Shown one piece after another: positions 15,003 through 24,173 of a DNA stretch of 58,997 bases. Source of the DNA: Marinilactibacillus sp042660675 (GTDB taxonomy: Bacteria; Bacillota; Bacilli; Lactobacillales; Carnobacteriaceae_A). The stretch lies in assembly GCF_042660675.1 (NCBI RefSeq), contig NZ_JBHSUL010000010.1, positions 1 through 58,997 of the forward strand. The letters are read 5' to 3'. Position numbers and translations under genes: made by a program. Below the pieces are notes generated by a model, which saw only the letters and a list, made by a program, of their open reading frames with translations, was not told the DNA's origin and searched no databases. Every line of letters begins with the position of its first letter. The stretch's first letter is position 1.

Positions 15003-16088
15003 ATGAAATTAAGTCAAACCGTAAGAAGTGGTCCTGATCAATATATCTGCCAGGAAGCTGCTCTAGTTTATTTTGATGAAAAAATGAAACGATATACGTC
15101 TCCTGTTATCATCACTGGAGAACTATCTTTTGAAGCTTTCGAAAAACATTATCCTGGTCAAAATGATTTTCCTGTACTAAAGTATAATCATACTGCATCC
15201 ATCGAGGATATGAACAGACTAGCAAAAGAGTGCGCAGGAGCGGATTGTATCGTTGGAATCGGTGGTGGCAAAGTACTCGATACCGCTAAAGGTACTGCTG
15301 ACCTGTTAGGAATTGAATACGTAACGATTCCGACCGTTTTAGGAACTTGCGCTGCCTATACCCCTCTCTCAGCTGTATATCATCCTGATGGTACATTTAG
15401 GAGCGTTGACTACTATAATCGATCTGCTTCTTTTTGTTTTATGGGCCTCTCTTTACTAGTAGAGTCACCAAAACATTACTTTGCGGGCGGTATTGGAGAT
15501 ACACTTGCTAAATGGTACGAAGCTGAAGGAATCACGAATCACATTCAAGGAACCTTACCAGCTATGGTCTCTGTTGGACTGCAAACTGCGAAACTTACCC
15601 AAGAAATTTTGCTTCAGGATAGCGAAGAAGCTTTAAAAAGTATAGAGACGCACGAAGTCACTCCCGCATTTCAAAAAGTTGCAGAAGCTGTCGTAGCTAT
15701 AGCCGGAACTGTCGGAGGTTTTGCTGGCGAATACGGTAGAATGGCTGGCGCGCATGCTGTGCATAATGGTATGTCCTTGATTCCTGAAACACATAATTAC
15801 GAGCATGGTGTTAAGGTAGCCTACGGAGTTTTAGTTCAACTAGCGACTTGTAAAAGATACGATGAAGTTGATAGATTGCAGAGCTTTTACAAAGAAAATG
15901 CTTTCCCACATTCTCTGAAAGATTTCGGCGTAACAGATGGCCTTGAAGAGGCAATGGAAAAAATTGCTACCTTTTCTGCTTCAGATAAAGAAACTTTTAA
16001 TCTCGTTATTCCAGATGTTACGGCCAACGACATTTATCAAGCTATGCAGTACCTTGAAGTGCTTGAACCTGCAAATATTGGTGTATAA
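15003..16088 (+). CDS. GldA/HcxA-like metal-dependent dehydrogenase
   Basis: 361-residue member of the iron-containing alcohol dehydrogenase/glycerol dehydrogenase superfamily. NAD-binding loop GIGGGKVLDTAKG is at 85-97. The metal ligands of the GldA group are conserved: Asp166 (GGIGDTLAKW), His251 (GAHAVHNG) and His268 (NYEHGVKVAYG). Overall it looks more like E. coli HcxA (YbdH), which reduces 2-oxo acids such as 2-oxobutyrate, than like true glycerol dehydrogenase, but this is a judgement from memory. It starts 24 bases after the transporter stop and lies upstream of a strong terminator, so the two genes form one unit under the leader attenuator. Confidence 0.8.
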   Translation: MKLSQTVRSGPDQYICQEAALVYFDEKMKRYTSPVIITGELSFEAFEKHYPGQNDFPVLKYNHTASIEDMNRLAKECAGADCIVGIGGGKVLDTAKGTADLLGIEYVTIPTVLGTCAAYTPLSAVYHPDGTFRSVDYYNRSASFCFMGLSLLVESPKHYFAGGIGDTLAKWYEAEGITNHIQGTLPAMVSVGLQTAKLTQEILLQDSEEALKSIETHEVTPAFQKVAEAVVAIAGTVGGFAGEYGRMAGAHAVHNGMSLIPETHNYEHGVKVAYGVLVQLATCKRYDEVDRLQSFYKENAFPHSLKDFGVTDGLEEAMEKIATFSASDKETFNLVIPDVTANDIYQAMQYLEVLEPANIGV

Positions 16089-16131
16089 CGAATATACTTG
16101 CTTATAAAATACTAATCAATATGCTTTTATT

Positions 16132-16174
16132 GATCACTGAAAGAACCTTCTGGGATTCTTTCAGTGATCTTTTT
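16132..16174 (+). terminator. Terminator after the dehydrogenase gene
   Basis: GATCACTGAAAGAA (16132-16145) and TTCTTTCAGTGATC (16156-16169) are perfect complements followed by TTTTTG. Confidence 0.92.
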
Positions 16175-16293
16175 GTTGCTCCTAAACTTGATTTTTTGAT
16201 TTGTTATAAACTAAAGATATTCTTAGACTAAAGTACTTCTTATTGAAATAACTTAAAATTAACAGTACGATGATAGTCATGCTAAAAACAAAA

Positions 16294-16309
16294 GTTTTAC
16301 CTAACTAAA
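16294..16309. promoter_or_regulatory. AT-rich dyad upstream of the CDF gene
   Basis: TTTTACCTAACTAAAA has the symmetric pattern TTTTANNTANNTAAAA and contains a TTAGGTAAAA half-site on the complement, similar in flavour to DtxR/MntR-type metal operators. It lies 46 bases before the CDF start. Candidate only. Confidence 0.3.
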
Positions 16310-16354
16310 ATCATTGTCTTAAATGAAATAAATTGAAAACGAAGAGGGATTTAT

Positions 16355-17242
16355 ATGGAAAATCGTTTTGATCGGATTCGTTCTGCCGAACGTGGTGCCA
16401 GAGTCAGTATTGTTGTATATATTTTTATGGCTACTTTGAAATTATTTATTGGATTTACATTCAGATCTTCTGCGCTCAGTGCAGATGGGTTCAATAACTT
16501 AACAGATGTCATTTCTTCTGTCACTATTCTAATCGGTCTGCGAGCTGCTAGAAAGCCAGCGGACTCTAATCATCCTTACGGGCATTGGAAGGCTGAACCT
16601 ATTGCCAGCTTAATTACATCTTTTGCAATGTTGTTTGTGGGGTTTCAAGTACTACAATCTACGGTTATTCGATTATTGTCTGGGGAAGTGGTTCCTCCTA
16701 ATAGATTAGCTGCTATCGCTTCTTTGATTGGTACCGTTGTAATGTTCTTTGTTTACAGGTATAACTTAAACTTGTCGAAAAAAGTGAAATCGAGTGGACT
16801 TGCTGCTGTCGCTAAAGACAACCTCGCAGATTCGTTGACCAGCTTGGCTACAGCAGTCGCTATTCTTGCTTCCGCTTTAGGTTGGGCTTGGATTGACGGT
16901 GTGATGGCATTAATCGTATCTCTGATCATTCTTAAAACAGGTGTTGAGGTATTTAGAGAAAGTACCTTTTCACTGTCAGATGGTTTTCATGAAGATGAGC
17001 TAGATAATTACGAAAAAGCTGTTAAACAACTTCCAGAAATTCATAGTATTGAATCGTTGAAGGCACGCCATTATGGTACGAACATCTATGTAGATATTAC
17101 AATTCTTGTCGATGCCAATATGTCTGTTCAAGAAGGACACGATGTAACGGAAAAAATAGAAGAACTGTTATTTAACGACTTCGATGTTATGCATGTAGAC
17201 GTTCATGTTGAGCCGGATACGATTAACAAGTGGATTAGTTAA
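16355..17242 (+). CDS. Cation diffusion facilitator, manganese type
   Basis: 295-residue CDF exporter with six expected membrane helices and a cytoplasmic C-terminal domain (from about 205, ending HVDVHVEPD). The transport site reads Asn47-Asp51 in helix 2 (GFNNLTD) and Asp155-Asp159 in helix 5 (KDNLADS). This Asn-Asp/Asp-Asp pattern is typical of manganese exporters (MntE, MneP/MneS), while zinc/iron members usually have a histidine in helix 5. It probably lowers cytoplasmic Mn2+ by proton exchange. GAGGGA precedes the ATG. Single gene with convergent terminator. Confidence 0.88.
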   Translation: MENRFDRIRSAERGARVSIVVYIFMATLKLFIGFTFRSSALSADGFNNLTDVISSVTILIGLRAARKPADSNHPYGHWKAEPIASLITSFAMLFVGFQVLQSTVIRLLSGEVVPPNRLAAIASLIGTVVMFFVYRYNLNLSKKVKSSGLAAVAKDNLADSLTSLATAVAILASALGWAWIDGVMALIVSLIILKTGVEVFRESTFSLSDGFHEDELDNYEKAVKQLPEIHSIESLKARHYGTNIYVDITILVDANMSVQEGHDVTEKIEELLFNDFDVMHVDVHVEPDTINKWIS

Positions 17243-17255
17243 ATCAGTAACACTA

Positions 17256-17302
17256 TAAAAAGCATCTCTTTACAGGAAACTTCCAGTAGAGAGACGCTTT
17301 TT
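17256..17302. terminator. Bidirectional terminator
   Basis: AAAAAGCATCTCT and AGAGAGACGCTTTTT form an imperfect stem between the CDF gene and the converging lipoprotein gene. Confidence 0.75.
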
Positions 17303-17340
17303 GACTATAAGACTACTGATCTTAATTCTTCTAAACAGAT

Positions 17341-18687
17341 TTATTCCATGACTTCATACTCAAAAGTATCAACGACCGGCCATGCGTGAATATAAGTCAG
17401 CACATCCATAAAGTCTTCTTGAGACTCTTCAGGGATCATGACTTGAAATGGCACAATTGCCCCGTTTCCTATGACCCCGTACTCTTCTTCAGATAATTGA
17501 ATAGAATAATCTTCAACAAGTACTTCACCCATTTCGTTTTCGAATGAGAACGTAGTATCAATATTTTTGATATCCATACCTAAGCGGTTTACAACGACAA
17601 ACCAAGCAATCCATTGATCTTCTTCTTGGGTTGCCAAAGCTGACCAGATCATCATAGCTGATCCACCAGGTGTCATCGTATTAAACCCTGGTATACTATT
17701 TTCTAGACTAGACAGTGTGCCCGCATACGGAGTATCTTGATAAATCGGTGGAATAGAGATATACAAGTCTTCCGCGCCTTCTTCAGATCCTTCACCTGTG
17801 GCTAAAACTCCTGGTTGTGATGACAAGTCTGCTTCAGCCCCCTCTTCTTCCAAATCCACAAAGCCTTCCTCCTCTTCCGTCTCACCAGTTAGTTCAGATA
17901 ACTCAATAGCATCTTGAGGAACTTCAATCTCTGCAACTTCATTGTATTGATCATACGCAACCTGAATGTCTTGAGTAAAGCTTATGACCATATCTGCAGC
18001 CCCTTCAATGTCACCTTGCATTTTTATGCTCTGGTTTGAAAGATACTTGGTTTCTTTGTTCATCTGCAGATCGATTTCTATACTTTGGGTTGTAATGACC
18101 ATATTTTCATCTGAAAACAATGTTTCAAATTCGACATTATTTTCCATAACTGCCGAAGCTACGAAATTGTTTGCCTCCTCGCCTTCTAATATTAACTTCA
18201 TATTATAGTGACTTGTTTCTTCTTCGAATTCAATATCATCCTCGTATTCTTTCATTGTTTCCAGAAATGCTGTATCGAAAAAGATCTTTTCAGCATCCTC
18301 TTGAACAATGCCTTCAATCAAATCAGATAACAGTTCTTCTCCTTCATCTCCTAATTCAATCCAACCACTTACCGGATCTTCTAGATAAAAGACATCGTTG
18401 ACATATCTGATTGTCGTGTTCCCTTCTGTTACCCTATCACTAATGACTTGTTCTAGTGCATATGTATCGATTGTTAATGTTGAATCTATCTTAATATTCA
18501 GTTCTTCTGAATTTTCTTGGTTTTCAACTACAACGGTTTGGTCAACAGACTGTGTATAACTCTCTAAATTATTGTAAGCATCTATGCTTTCGTCTAAAGT
18601 CTGACTTGCACTAGGCTCTCCACACCCTACAAGAAATAAAGCGCCTCCAATAAATAAAACCATTTCACCCATCTTTTTACTTTTCAA
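17341..18687 (-). CDS. Lipoprotein of unknown function
   Basis: 448-residue exported lipoprotein: an N-terminal signal of about 21 residues ends in the lipobox LVGC. Residues 30-250 (SIDAYNNLESYTQSVDQTVV and many repeated beta strands) look like the LolA/LprG-type lipoprotein fold seen in Firmicute proteins of unknown role. A Glu-rich linker (about 265-300) leads to a C-terminal beta domain (about 310-448) that may resemble ligand- or wall-facing modules. The start is TTG, six bases after GGGGGAG. Very acidic overall. A TATAAT -10 lies at 18738-18733. Function not predictable. Confidence 0.8.
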   Translation of the reverse strand: MKSKKMGEMVLFIGGALFLVGCGEPSASQTLDESIDAYNNLESYTQSVDQTVVVENQENSEELNIKIDSTLTIDTYALEQVISDRVTEGNTTIRYVNDVFYLEDPVSGWIELGDEGEELLSDLIEGIVQEDAEKIFFDTAFLETMKEYEDDIEFEEETSHYNMKLILEGEEANNFVASAVMENNVEFETLFSDENMVITTQSIEIDLQMNKETKYLSNQSIKMQGDIEGAADMVISFTQDIQVAYDQYNEVAEIEVPQDAIELSELTGETEEEEGFVDLEEEGAEADLSSQPGVLATGEGSEEGAEDLYISIPPIYQDTPYAGTLSSLENSIPGFNTMTPGGSAMMIWSALATQEEDQWIAWFVVVNRLGMDIKNIDTTFSFENEMGEVLVEDYSIQLSEEEYGVIGNGAIVPFQVMIPEESQEDFMDVLTYIHAWPVVDTFEYEVME

Positions 18688-18847
18688 AATACTCCCCCTC
18701 TTCCTTAAAGTAATCCTACTACTTTGAAGCCTATTATAACGAATTTATCATACCTCTTCTTTTAATTAATAAGCAATCGATATAGATTTGATTCTTTAGT
18801 AGCTACAAGCCTCTTTGATTCCATTGAACGCTATCTTTAATTTGTTA

Positions 18848-18881
18848 AAAAAGCAGACCTCTTTGAAGAGATCTGCTTTTT
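18848..18881 (-). terminator. Terminator of the ugp-like operon
   Basis: AAAAAGCAGACCTCTT and AGAGATCTGCTTTTT pair around a 3-base loop just past the 5'-nucleotidase stop; it is near symmetric and may also work rightward. Confidence 0.88.
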
Positions 18882-18885
18882 ATCT

Positions 18886-20445
18886 TTATTTTATAACTTT
18901 AAAGTTGTGGTTTGCCGTTGCTTCTACTGTACCCATTTCCTTGAAGTAGTTACCAATCAATTCATTCATTGGAATCGTTACTTCACGAATGATTTTAGAA
19001 GCATCAAACATGGCATAATCTCCACCACCTACTGCTCGGTATTGATTGATCACAACCCGAAGTTTATCTTCAGGTTGAATAGCGCGCCCTTTATATTTAA
19101 ACTCTGTGACTCTTTCTCCAAAAGGTTTCGACACTTTCACCGTATACTCTATTCCTTCGTACATATCATAATTGTACATTTGCGGTTTAGGTTCTACAAA
19201 TTCTGGATTCACATCAATTTCTCCCTGATCATTCAGTACAAAATACTCTGCGGATTGTTCGATGGCTTTCTTCAAATCATCTCCTGTTACTTCTAGTACT
19301 GCTAATGTGTTAGGAAAAATATAATTCGTGACAACGTCTCTCATAGTCACTTGAGGATTAAATCCACTGCTTTCATTATTAAATAAAGCTGTCCCAGAAA
19401 TGTCGCATTCTGCATAGTACATCTGTACTTTTTGGATAAATTCAACATAAGGATGTTCTTCTCTACGTGCTTTCTCTACATCCTTGATTGTCATATCTCC
19501 TTGAACCTTGCCAATTGGCTGATCTAGCCAGTCTTCTACTTCTTGATTCAATTCCTCATGCTTACGCGCAAGCGAGCACTCTACCGGTGTTTCCTCTGTA
19601 ACTTTAATCAGTTCTGGAAGGGAATCTTTTACGATCCACTTTCCATTTTCCTGTTCAAGATCTAATGTCACTTTTCCAAGGAAACTTCCTTTATGACCTG
19701 GCATCACAGTCGGTATACCGTTTTTCTTTTGAGCAATCACTCTATGCTGATGTCCAGTAAGCAAGACATCTATACCCTCTACTTCAGTCAGTAGTCCGTA
19801 CCCTTCATTTTCTCCCGTCTGAATTTCGGTTTCTTTTCCAGAATCAATATCCTTTTCAAAACCTCCGTGATAACTCACGATAACGATATCCGCTAGTTTT
19901 CTAAGTTTTGGAACATATTCTTTTGCAGTTTCCAGAGCCGATTTAAACGTTAACCCTGCGTAGTTTTCTGGATGCTCCCAGTGAGGGATATACTGAGTGG
20001 TTAAACCTAGAATGGCAATGTTCACGCCTTCTTTTTCTATTAAAATGTACGGCTCTCCAAAAGCAGCTTTCTTGTCTTCGTTTAAAATATTGGCAGCTAA
20101 CACTGGGTGTTTCGCTGCTTTGACCGCCGAGTGGAGATAGTCTAAGCCGTAATTGAATTCGTGGTTTCCTATGACACCAGCATCGTATGGTAAGTCGTTA
20201 ATTGACTCCATTAAAGAATTTGCGTCTCCTTTTTCTTTGAGTACAAAAAAGCTGAGCGGAGATCCTTGAATAAAATCACCATTTTCAATCAAAACAGAAG
20301 GCCCTTCTGCAGATTCCATTTGCTGTTTCAAGACATTTGCTAATTTGAACAGCCCAAATCCTAATTCTTGCCCTCTTTTTTGATAATCTGTCGGGAACAA
20401 GTACCCGTGAATATCACTTGTTTCAAAAATGGTTAACTTCATCAT
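18886..20445 (-). CDS. 5'-nucleotidase / metallophosphatase (UshA-like)
   Basis: 519-residue two-domain protein: calcineurin-like phosphoesterase domain (residues 1-290) with metal motifs SDIHGYLFP near 10, ENGDFIQG near 56, GNHEFNYG near 96 and TGHQHR near 227, followed by the 5'-nucleotidase C-terminal substrate domain (about 325-500, with NNESSGF and YRAVGGGDYAMFD). Relatives hydrolyse nucleotides, UDP-sugars or 2',3'-cyclic nucleotides. Unlike classical UshA it has no signal peptide, so it should act inside the cell. Either of two adjacent ATGs (20445, 20442) may be used. Last gene of the ABC transporter operon, so it probably dephosphorylates the imported compound or a product of it. Confidence 0.85.
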   Translation of the reverse strand: MMKLTIFETSDIHGYLFPTDYQKRGQELGFGLFKLANVLKQQMESAEGPSVLIENGDFIQGSPLSFFVLKEKGDANSLMESINDLPYDAGVIGNHEFNYGLDYLHSAVKAAKHPVLAANILNEDKKAAFGEPYILIEKEGVNIAILGLTTQYIPHWEHPENYAGLTFKSALETAKEYVPKLRKLADIVIVSYHGGFEKDIDSGKETEIQTGENEGYGLLTEVEGIDVLLTGHQHRVIAQKKNGIPTVMPGHKGSFLGKVTLDLEQENGKWIVKDSLPELIKVTEETPVECSLARKHEELNQEVEDWLDQPIGKVQGDMTIKDVEKARREEHPYVEFIQKVQMYYAECDISGTALFNNESSGFNPQVTMRDVVTNYIFPNTLAVLEVTGDDLKKAIEQSAEYFVLNDQGEIDVNPEFVEPKPQMYNYDMYEGIEYTVKVSKPFGERVTEFKYKGRAIQPEDKLRVVINQYRAVGGGDYAMFDASKIIREVTIPMNELIGNYFKEMGTVEATANHNFKVIK

Positions 20446-20487
20446 ACTGTCTCCAATCTATGTATAAAAAGCTCGTGTTGAGCTTTT

Positions 20488-21789
20488 TTATTCTCTTTGA
20501 TAAATCGTTTCGTACTCTGGAACGATGGCGTTCAACTCATTTGACCTTAAGTCTTGGCAAAACCTCTCAGGATTAAAAGTATGCCAAGGAATAGTCAAAC
20601 GAGCATTGACGATTTTAGCTACTTTAAGCAAATCTTCTTTTGATGCATGACCACTTGCTCCTAAAGACAGAAACTCAAATCCTTTAATTTCTAAAAAGTT
20701 TTTGAGTTCCGCAAACCTCTCGTCATATTCTCCAAGAGGTTCTCCATTACTGTGTAAATAAATCACTTTTTTCATAGATTCAAGTAATTGAATATTTTTA
20801 AAGCTATTTTGTAAAACATATGCGTATGGTTGCTGTGAGATGGTATGAATAGATACTTCCTCTAGAGTATAATTCTCGAGATGATCTTCTGTATTTTCTC
20901 CTAGCACCGTCCATTTCTCTTCTGGGTAGAATGCATGCAAAAGCGAAGCATATTCCGGTTCCCAGACCATGACTCTTTTTTGTTCTCTAGCAGTCTCATC
21001 AATTGCTTTTAGTCTCTCGACATTTCTGATATACGGATTAATCACAAAGAGCTCTTCCGTATTCATAGCCAGAAGGTCTTTTAATTCGTTCAACAGCGTA
21101 GCCTCATCCAAAGGTTTCTGATTACCTTTTTCACTTTCTTCTTCAAAACTATATGAGGTTCCTTCAATTAACAGAACATCAGGCTTCCAACTTTTCGCTT
21201 CTTCTGCCCAATTCAAGACTCTTTCAGGATGAATGCCCGAAAGTCTGAAGTCTCCTGAATGAATCAATTTTAAAGTGGGTGTCTCGATAAAGAATGCGCT
21301 ACATCCTACTGTATCATGGTCACTATGTTTAGGCAATACTGTGATATCCTCAATTTGAATCTTCTGATCAAAATCGAAAGGAATCAGTTCGCATTCAATC
21401 GCTCGGTCTTCTTCAACTTTAATAAGTTCATTATATAGTTTGTAAGCTTCATGTGAAAGATAAACTTTAGTTTGAGCTGGTAAGAACCGTAGCCCACCCA
21501 TGTGATCAAGATGAAGGTGAGAAATGAAAATAGCTGTGTCTATTGTCTCTTCAGATCTAGATTCTAATTTTGTATCTTGAAATAAGCTTGTATCATATAG
21601 TCCTTGAACAGCAGGTAAACTGTTGGATTGTACGAAGAGTTCTAATTCTGATTTTTGAGTCTCTTTTTCGGGTGTCTGTCCGGCAACAGTTAAGCCAAAG
21701 TCACAAAGGACTCTGGCTTTATCTGTGCGGATTTCGACAATGTTTCCTCCAATGGTTTTTAATCCATTCCAAAAGCGGTATGATGCCAT
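20488..21789 (-). CDS. Metallo-beta-lactamase fold hydrolase, RNase J/beta-CASP-like
   Basis: 433-residue MBL-fold protein. Metal-binding SHLHLDHMGG is at about 89-98, followed by KHSDHDTVGCSAFF and LIHSGDFRLSG; the middle and C-terminal parts (LLIEGTSYSFEEESE, IYLHSNGEPLGEY, ASGHASKEDLL, PWHTFNPERF) follow the beta-CASP arrangement seen in RNase J, with the Gly-His near 380 and final His near 405. No RNase J C-terminal domain or MG-rich length is present, so it is a shorter relative of unknown substrate. It is embedded between the substrate-binding protein and the 5'-nucleotidase of a Ugp-like operon, which suggests hydrolysis of an imported phosphodiester. Confidence 0.78.
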   Translation of the reverse strand: MASYRFWNGLKTIGGNIVEIRTDKARVLCDFGLTVAGQTPEKETQKSELELFVQSNSLPAVQGLYDTSLFQDTKLESRSEETIDTAIFISHLHLDHMGGLRFLPAQTKVYLSHEAYKLYNELIKVEEDRAIECELIPFDFDQKIQIEDITVLPKHSDHDTVGCSAFFIETPTLKLIHSGDFRLSGIHPERVLNWAEEAKSWKPDVLLIEGTSYSFEEESEKGNQKPLDEATLLNELKDLLAMNTEELFVINPYIRNVERLKAIDETAREQKRVMVWEPEYASLLHAFYPEEKWTVLGENTEDHLENYTLEEVSIHTISQQPYAYVLQNSFKNIQLLESMKKVIYLHSNGEPLGEYDERFAELKNFLEIKGFEFLSLGASGHASKEDLLKVAKIVNARLTIPWHTFNPERFCQDLRSNELNAIVPEYETIYQRE

Positions 21790-21837
21790 AATTGAAATCC
21801 ATCCTATTCTATTTATAATTCAGTTCTAGTTGTTTTT

Positions 21838-23172
21838 TTAATTGTTCGCTTCAATAATGGATTCTGTTTCAGACTGTAAGTTTTCCAGTACAGTTTGAGG
21901 ATCACCATTACTGATTGAGATTTCTTCCATTGCATCTGTTAACGCATTTCGATACTCGCCATAACCAGCAAATACAGGAGAAGTGATTCCATAGCTCAAC
22001 ATATTGTTGGCAGCTTCATTACGCGGGTCCTCTTCTAAGAATGAAGCATATTCTGGTACTTCCAGTGCGGATTCAACAATCGGTACATATCCAGTTTCCA
22101 TTGCCCATTGAGCAGTATTCTCTGGTTGTAATAAGAAATTGATATAAGAAACGTACCCTGCTTGCTCTTCCTCACTTGCTGAACTATAAAGTCCAATATC
22201 ATTACCAGCGAACATCGTTAATTGAGTGTCGTTGAAAGATGGTACTTCAGCTGTTCCCCATTGAATGCCATTTTCATCTGCTACTGGTGCAACGTGTGCT
22301 AAACCAGCAGAAGATCCAATATAAAGTGCCGATTCCCCACGTCCAAATGGACCTGAGAAGTATCCATCTTCTCCTGCTGTACGAGCATATCCTTCTTCAA
22401 GCATTTCACTCAAGAATGTTAAAGCTTCCACACTTTCAGTTGAATCAATGCCGACTTCCAGTGTTTCTCCATTGATAAAGTCCGTCCCATTCTGACGAGC
22501 CATTGTTTCAAATTCCATATCAAAACCGTTTTCGAGTCCCATAGCAACACGGTCGTCTCCAGCTTCTACCATCATCTCACCTAATGAGCGGATATCATCC
22601 CAAGATTCAGGAACTTCTACATCATACTCATCTAATATATCTTCATTTACAAACATTAAACGAGTTGATTTAGAAAAAGGCATCGCGTATCTTTGTTCGT
22701 TAAAAATAGAAGATTCTTTGAATCCGTCGTAAATATCATCTAAAATTTCTTCTTGAAATCCTTTTTCAATTAAAAATTCATCAGATAAAGGAAGTAATAG
22801 GTCGTTTGTCGCCAATTCAGGTACATCCGTTAGTGTTAATTGAGACATTGTAGGCAGATTCCCCGCTACTCCGGCTCCCGTAATTGCTTGGTTTAGCTCA
22901 TCATATCCACCTTGGTTTTGTTCAACTACCTTGTATTGATCTTGCGACTCATTGAAGGCTTCCGTTAATGCTGTAACAGCTTCTTGATGAGGACCGTTCA
23001 TCGCATGCCAGAAAGTGATTTCTACTGTTTCGCTAGAATTATTACTCGTATTATCAGATGTACTGTTTCCAGTATCTTCACTAGCTGCTTCATTGTTGCA
23101 TGCAGTAAGTAATAATGCGCTAGCTGTTAAGATGCCTGTACCTATTTTCAAAAATCTTTTATTGTTCTTCAT
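21838..23172 (-). CDS. ABC transporter substrate-binding lipoprotein, UgpB-like
   Basis: 444-residue family 1 extracellular solute-binding protein. The signal peptide ends in LLLTACNN (lipobox Cys about 25), followed by a Ser/Thr/Asn-rich linker. Domain starts with EITFWHAMNGPHQEAV and contains YAMPFSKSTRLMFVNED and YISSSAGLAH-like elements, which recall UgpB, the glycerol-3-phosphate/phosphodiester binding protein, more than maltose-type proteins. It delivers ligand to the two permeases encoded just upstream. AAAGGAG precedes the ATG. Confidence 0.85.
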   Translation of the reverse strand: MKNNKRFLKIGTGILTASALLLTACNNEAASEDTGNSTSDNTSNNSSETVEITFWHAMNGPHQEAVTALTEAFNESQDQYKVVEQNQGGYDELNQAITGAGVAGNLPTMSQLTLTDVPELATNDLLLPLSDEFLIEKGFQEEILDDIYDGFKESSIFNEQRYAMPFSKSTRLMFVNEDILDEYDVEVPESWDDIRSLGEMMVEAGDDRVAMGLENGFDMEFETMARQNGTDFINGETLEVGIDSTESVEALTFLSEMLEEGYARTAGEDGYFSGPFGRGESALYIGSSAGLAHVAPVADENGIQWGTAEVPSFNDTQLTMFAGNDIGLYSSASEEEQAGYVSYINFLLQPENTAQWAMETGYVPIVESALEVPEYASFLEEDPRNEAANNMLSYGITSPVFAGYGEYRNALTDAMEEISISNGDPQTVLENLQSETESIIEANN

Positions 23173-23250
23173 CGTTTGAATCTCCTTTTATACTTTTTTA
23201 TATTTCATAAATCTATAAGTAATTTTTCGAATGAAGTATCGCGGAAGGAA

Positions 23251-24156
23251 CTAGCCTTTGAGTCCACTTTTGGATACACCCATAATGATATAGCGCTGCA
23301 AGAATAGATAAATGACGACCATTGGTGCAACTACAATCGCCGACGCGGCCATCAGCAATTCATATTGCGTTCCTGCCTCTGTTGTGAAAGCCTGTAGACC
23401 TACTGGTAAAGGTCTTAATAAGCGGTCATTTGTTACAATCAACGGCCACATGAAAGCGTTCCAACTACCAATAATTTTTAAAATTGTCACGGCTACGATA
23501 GCTGACTTAGATAAAGGAACCATAATCTTCCATAAAAACTTAAAGTCACTACTGCCATCAACTTTCGCAGCATAGTAAAGTTCGTTTGGTACGGATTCGA
23601 AATTCTGCTTCAACATAAAGACAGAAAATACACTAGCTACATAGGGTAGAATCATGGCAGTGTATGTATTCATCAAACCCATTCTCGATATCGTTAAGTA
23701 ATTGGGAATAATCAATAATTCTCCCGGCACCATCATCGTAGCAATCAGAATCGTAAACAAGACATTTTTTCCGTAAAAATGCATCTTCGAAAAAGCAAAT
23801 GCTGCTAGTATCGTTGTGAACAATTCGCCTATTGTCGACAGCGATGTGATCCATAGACTATTTAAAAAGTATCTACCGAACGGCGCTACCTCAAAGGCTT
23901 TTAAATAATTTTCAATCCGTAATATTTGAGGAATCCAGACTGGCGGCATTGAAACAGCTTCTGCCGGAGATTTCAAAGAAGTCGAAACCATCCATAAAAA
24001 AGGAATCAGCATTGTAAAAGCACCAATAGATAGCAGAAAATATGCGGCTAGTTTCGTTCCTCTTTCTCCACTAGTGACAAATTCAATTTCTTTTGTTTTT
24101 TTAACTTTCGTCCATTTCATAAAAAATAGACGATCTTTTTCTTTCAATTCTTCCAT
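23251..24156 (-). CDS. ABC sugar-type permease, UgpE-like
   Basis: 301-residue inner membrane permease with six expected helices and the MalG-type EAA loop YYAAKVDGSSDFKFLWKIMVPLSKSA near residue 190-215 that contacts the ATPase. The end VSKSGLKG is typical for the group. ATG at 24156 preferred to the TTG one codon earlier, by spacing from AGGAG. It forms the channel with the UgpA-like protein encoded immediately upstream. Confidence 0.88.
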   Translation of the reverse strand: MEELKEKDRLFFMKWTKVKKTKEIEFVTSGERGTKLAAYFLLSIGAFTMLIPFLWMVSTSLKSPAEAVSMPPVWIPQILRIENYLKAFEVAPFGRYFLNSLWITSLSTIGELFTTILAAFAFSKMHFYGKNVLFTILIATMMVPGELLIIPNYLTISRMGLMNTYTAMILPYVASVFSVFMLKQNFESVPNELYYAAKVDGSSDFKFLWKIMVPLSKSAIVAVTILKIIGSWNAFMWPLIVTNDRLLRPLPVGLQAFTTEAGTQYELLMAASAIVVAPMVVIYLFLQRYIIMGVSKSGLKG

Positions 24157-24173
24157 CAATTGATCTCCTATCC

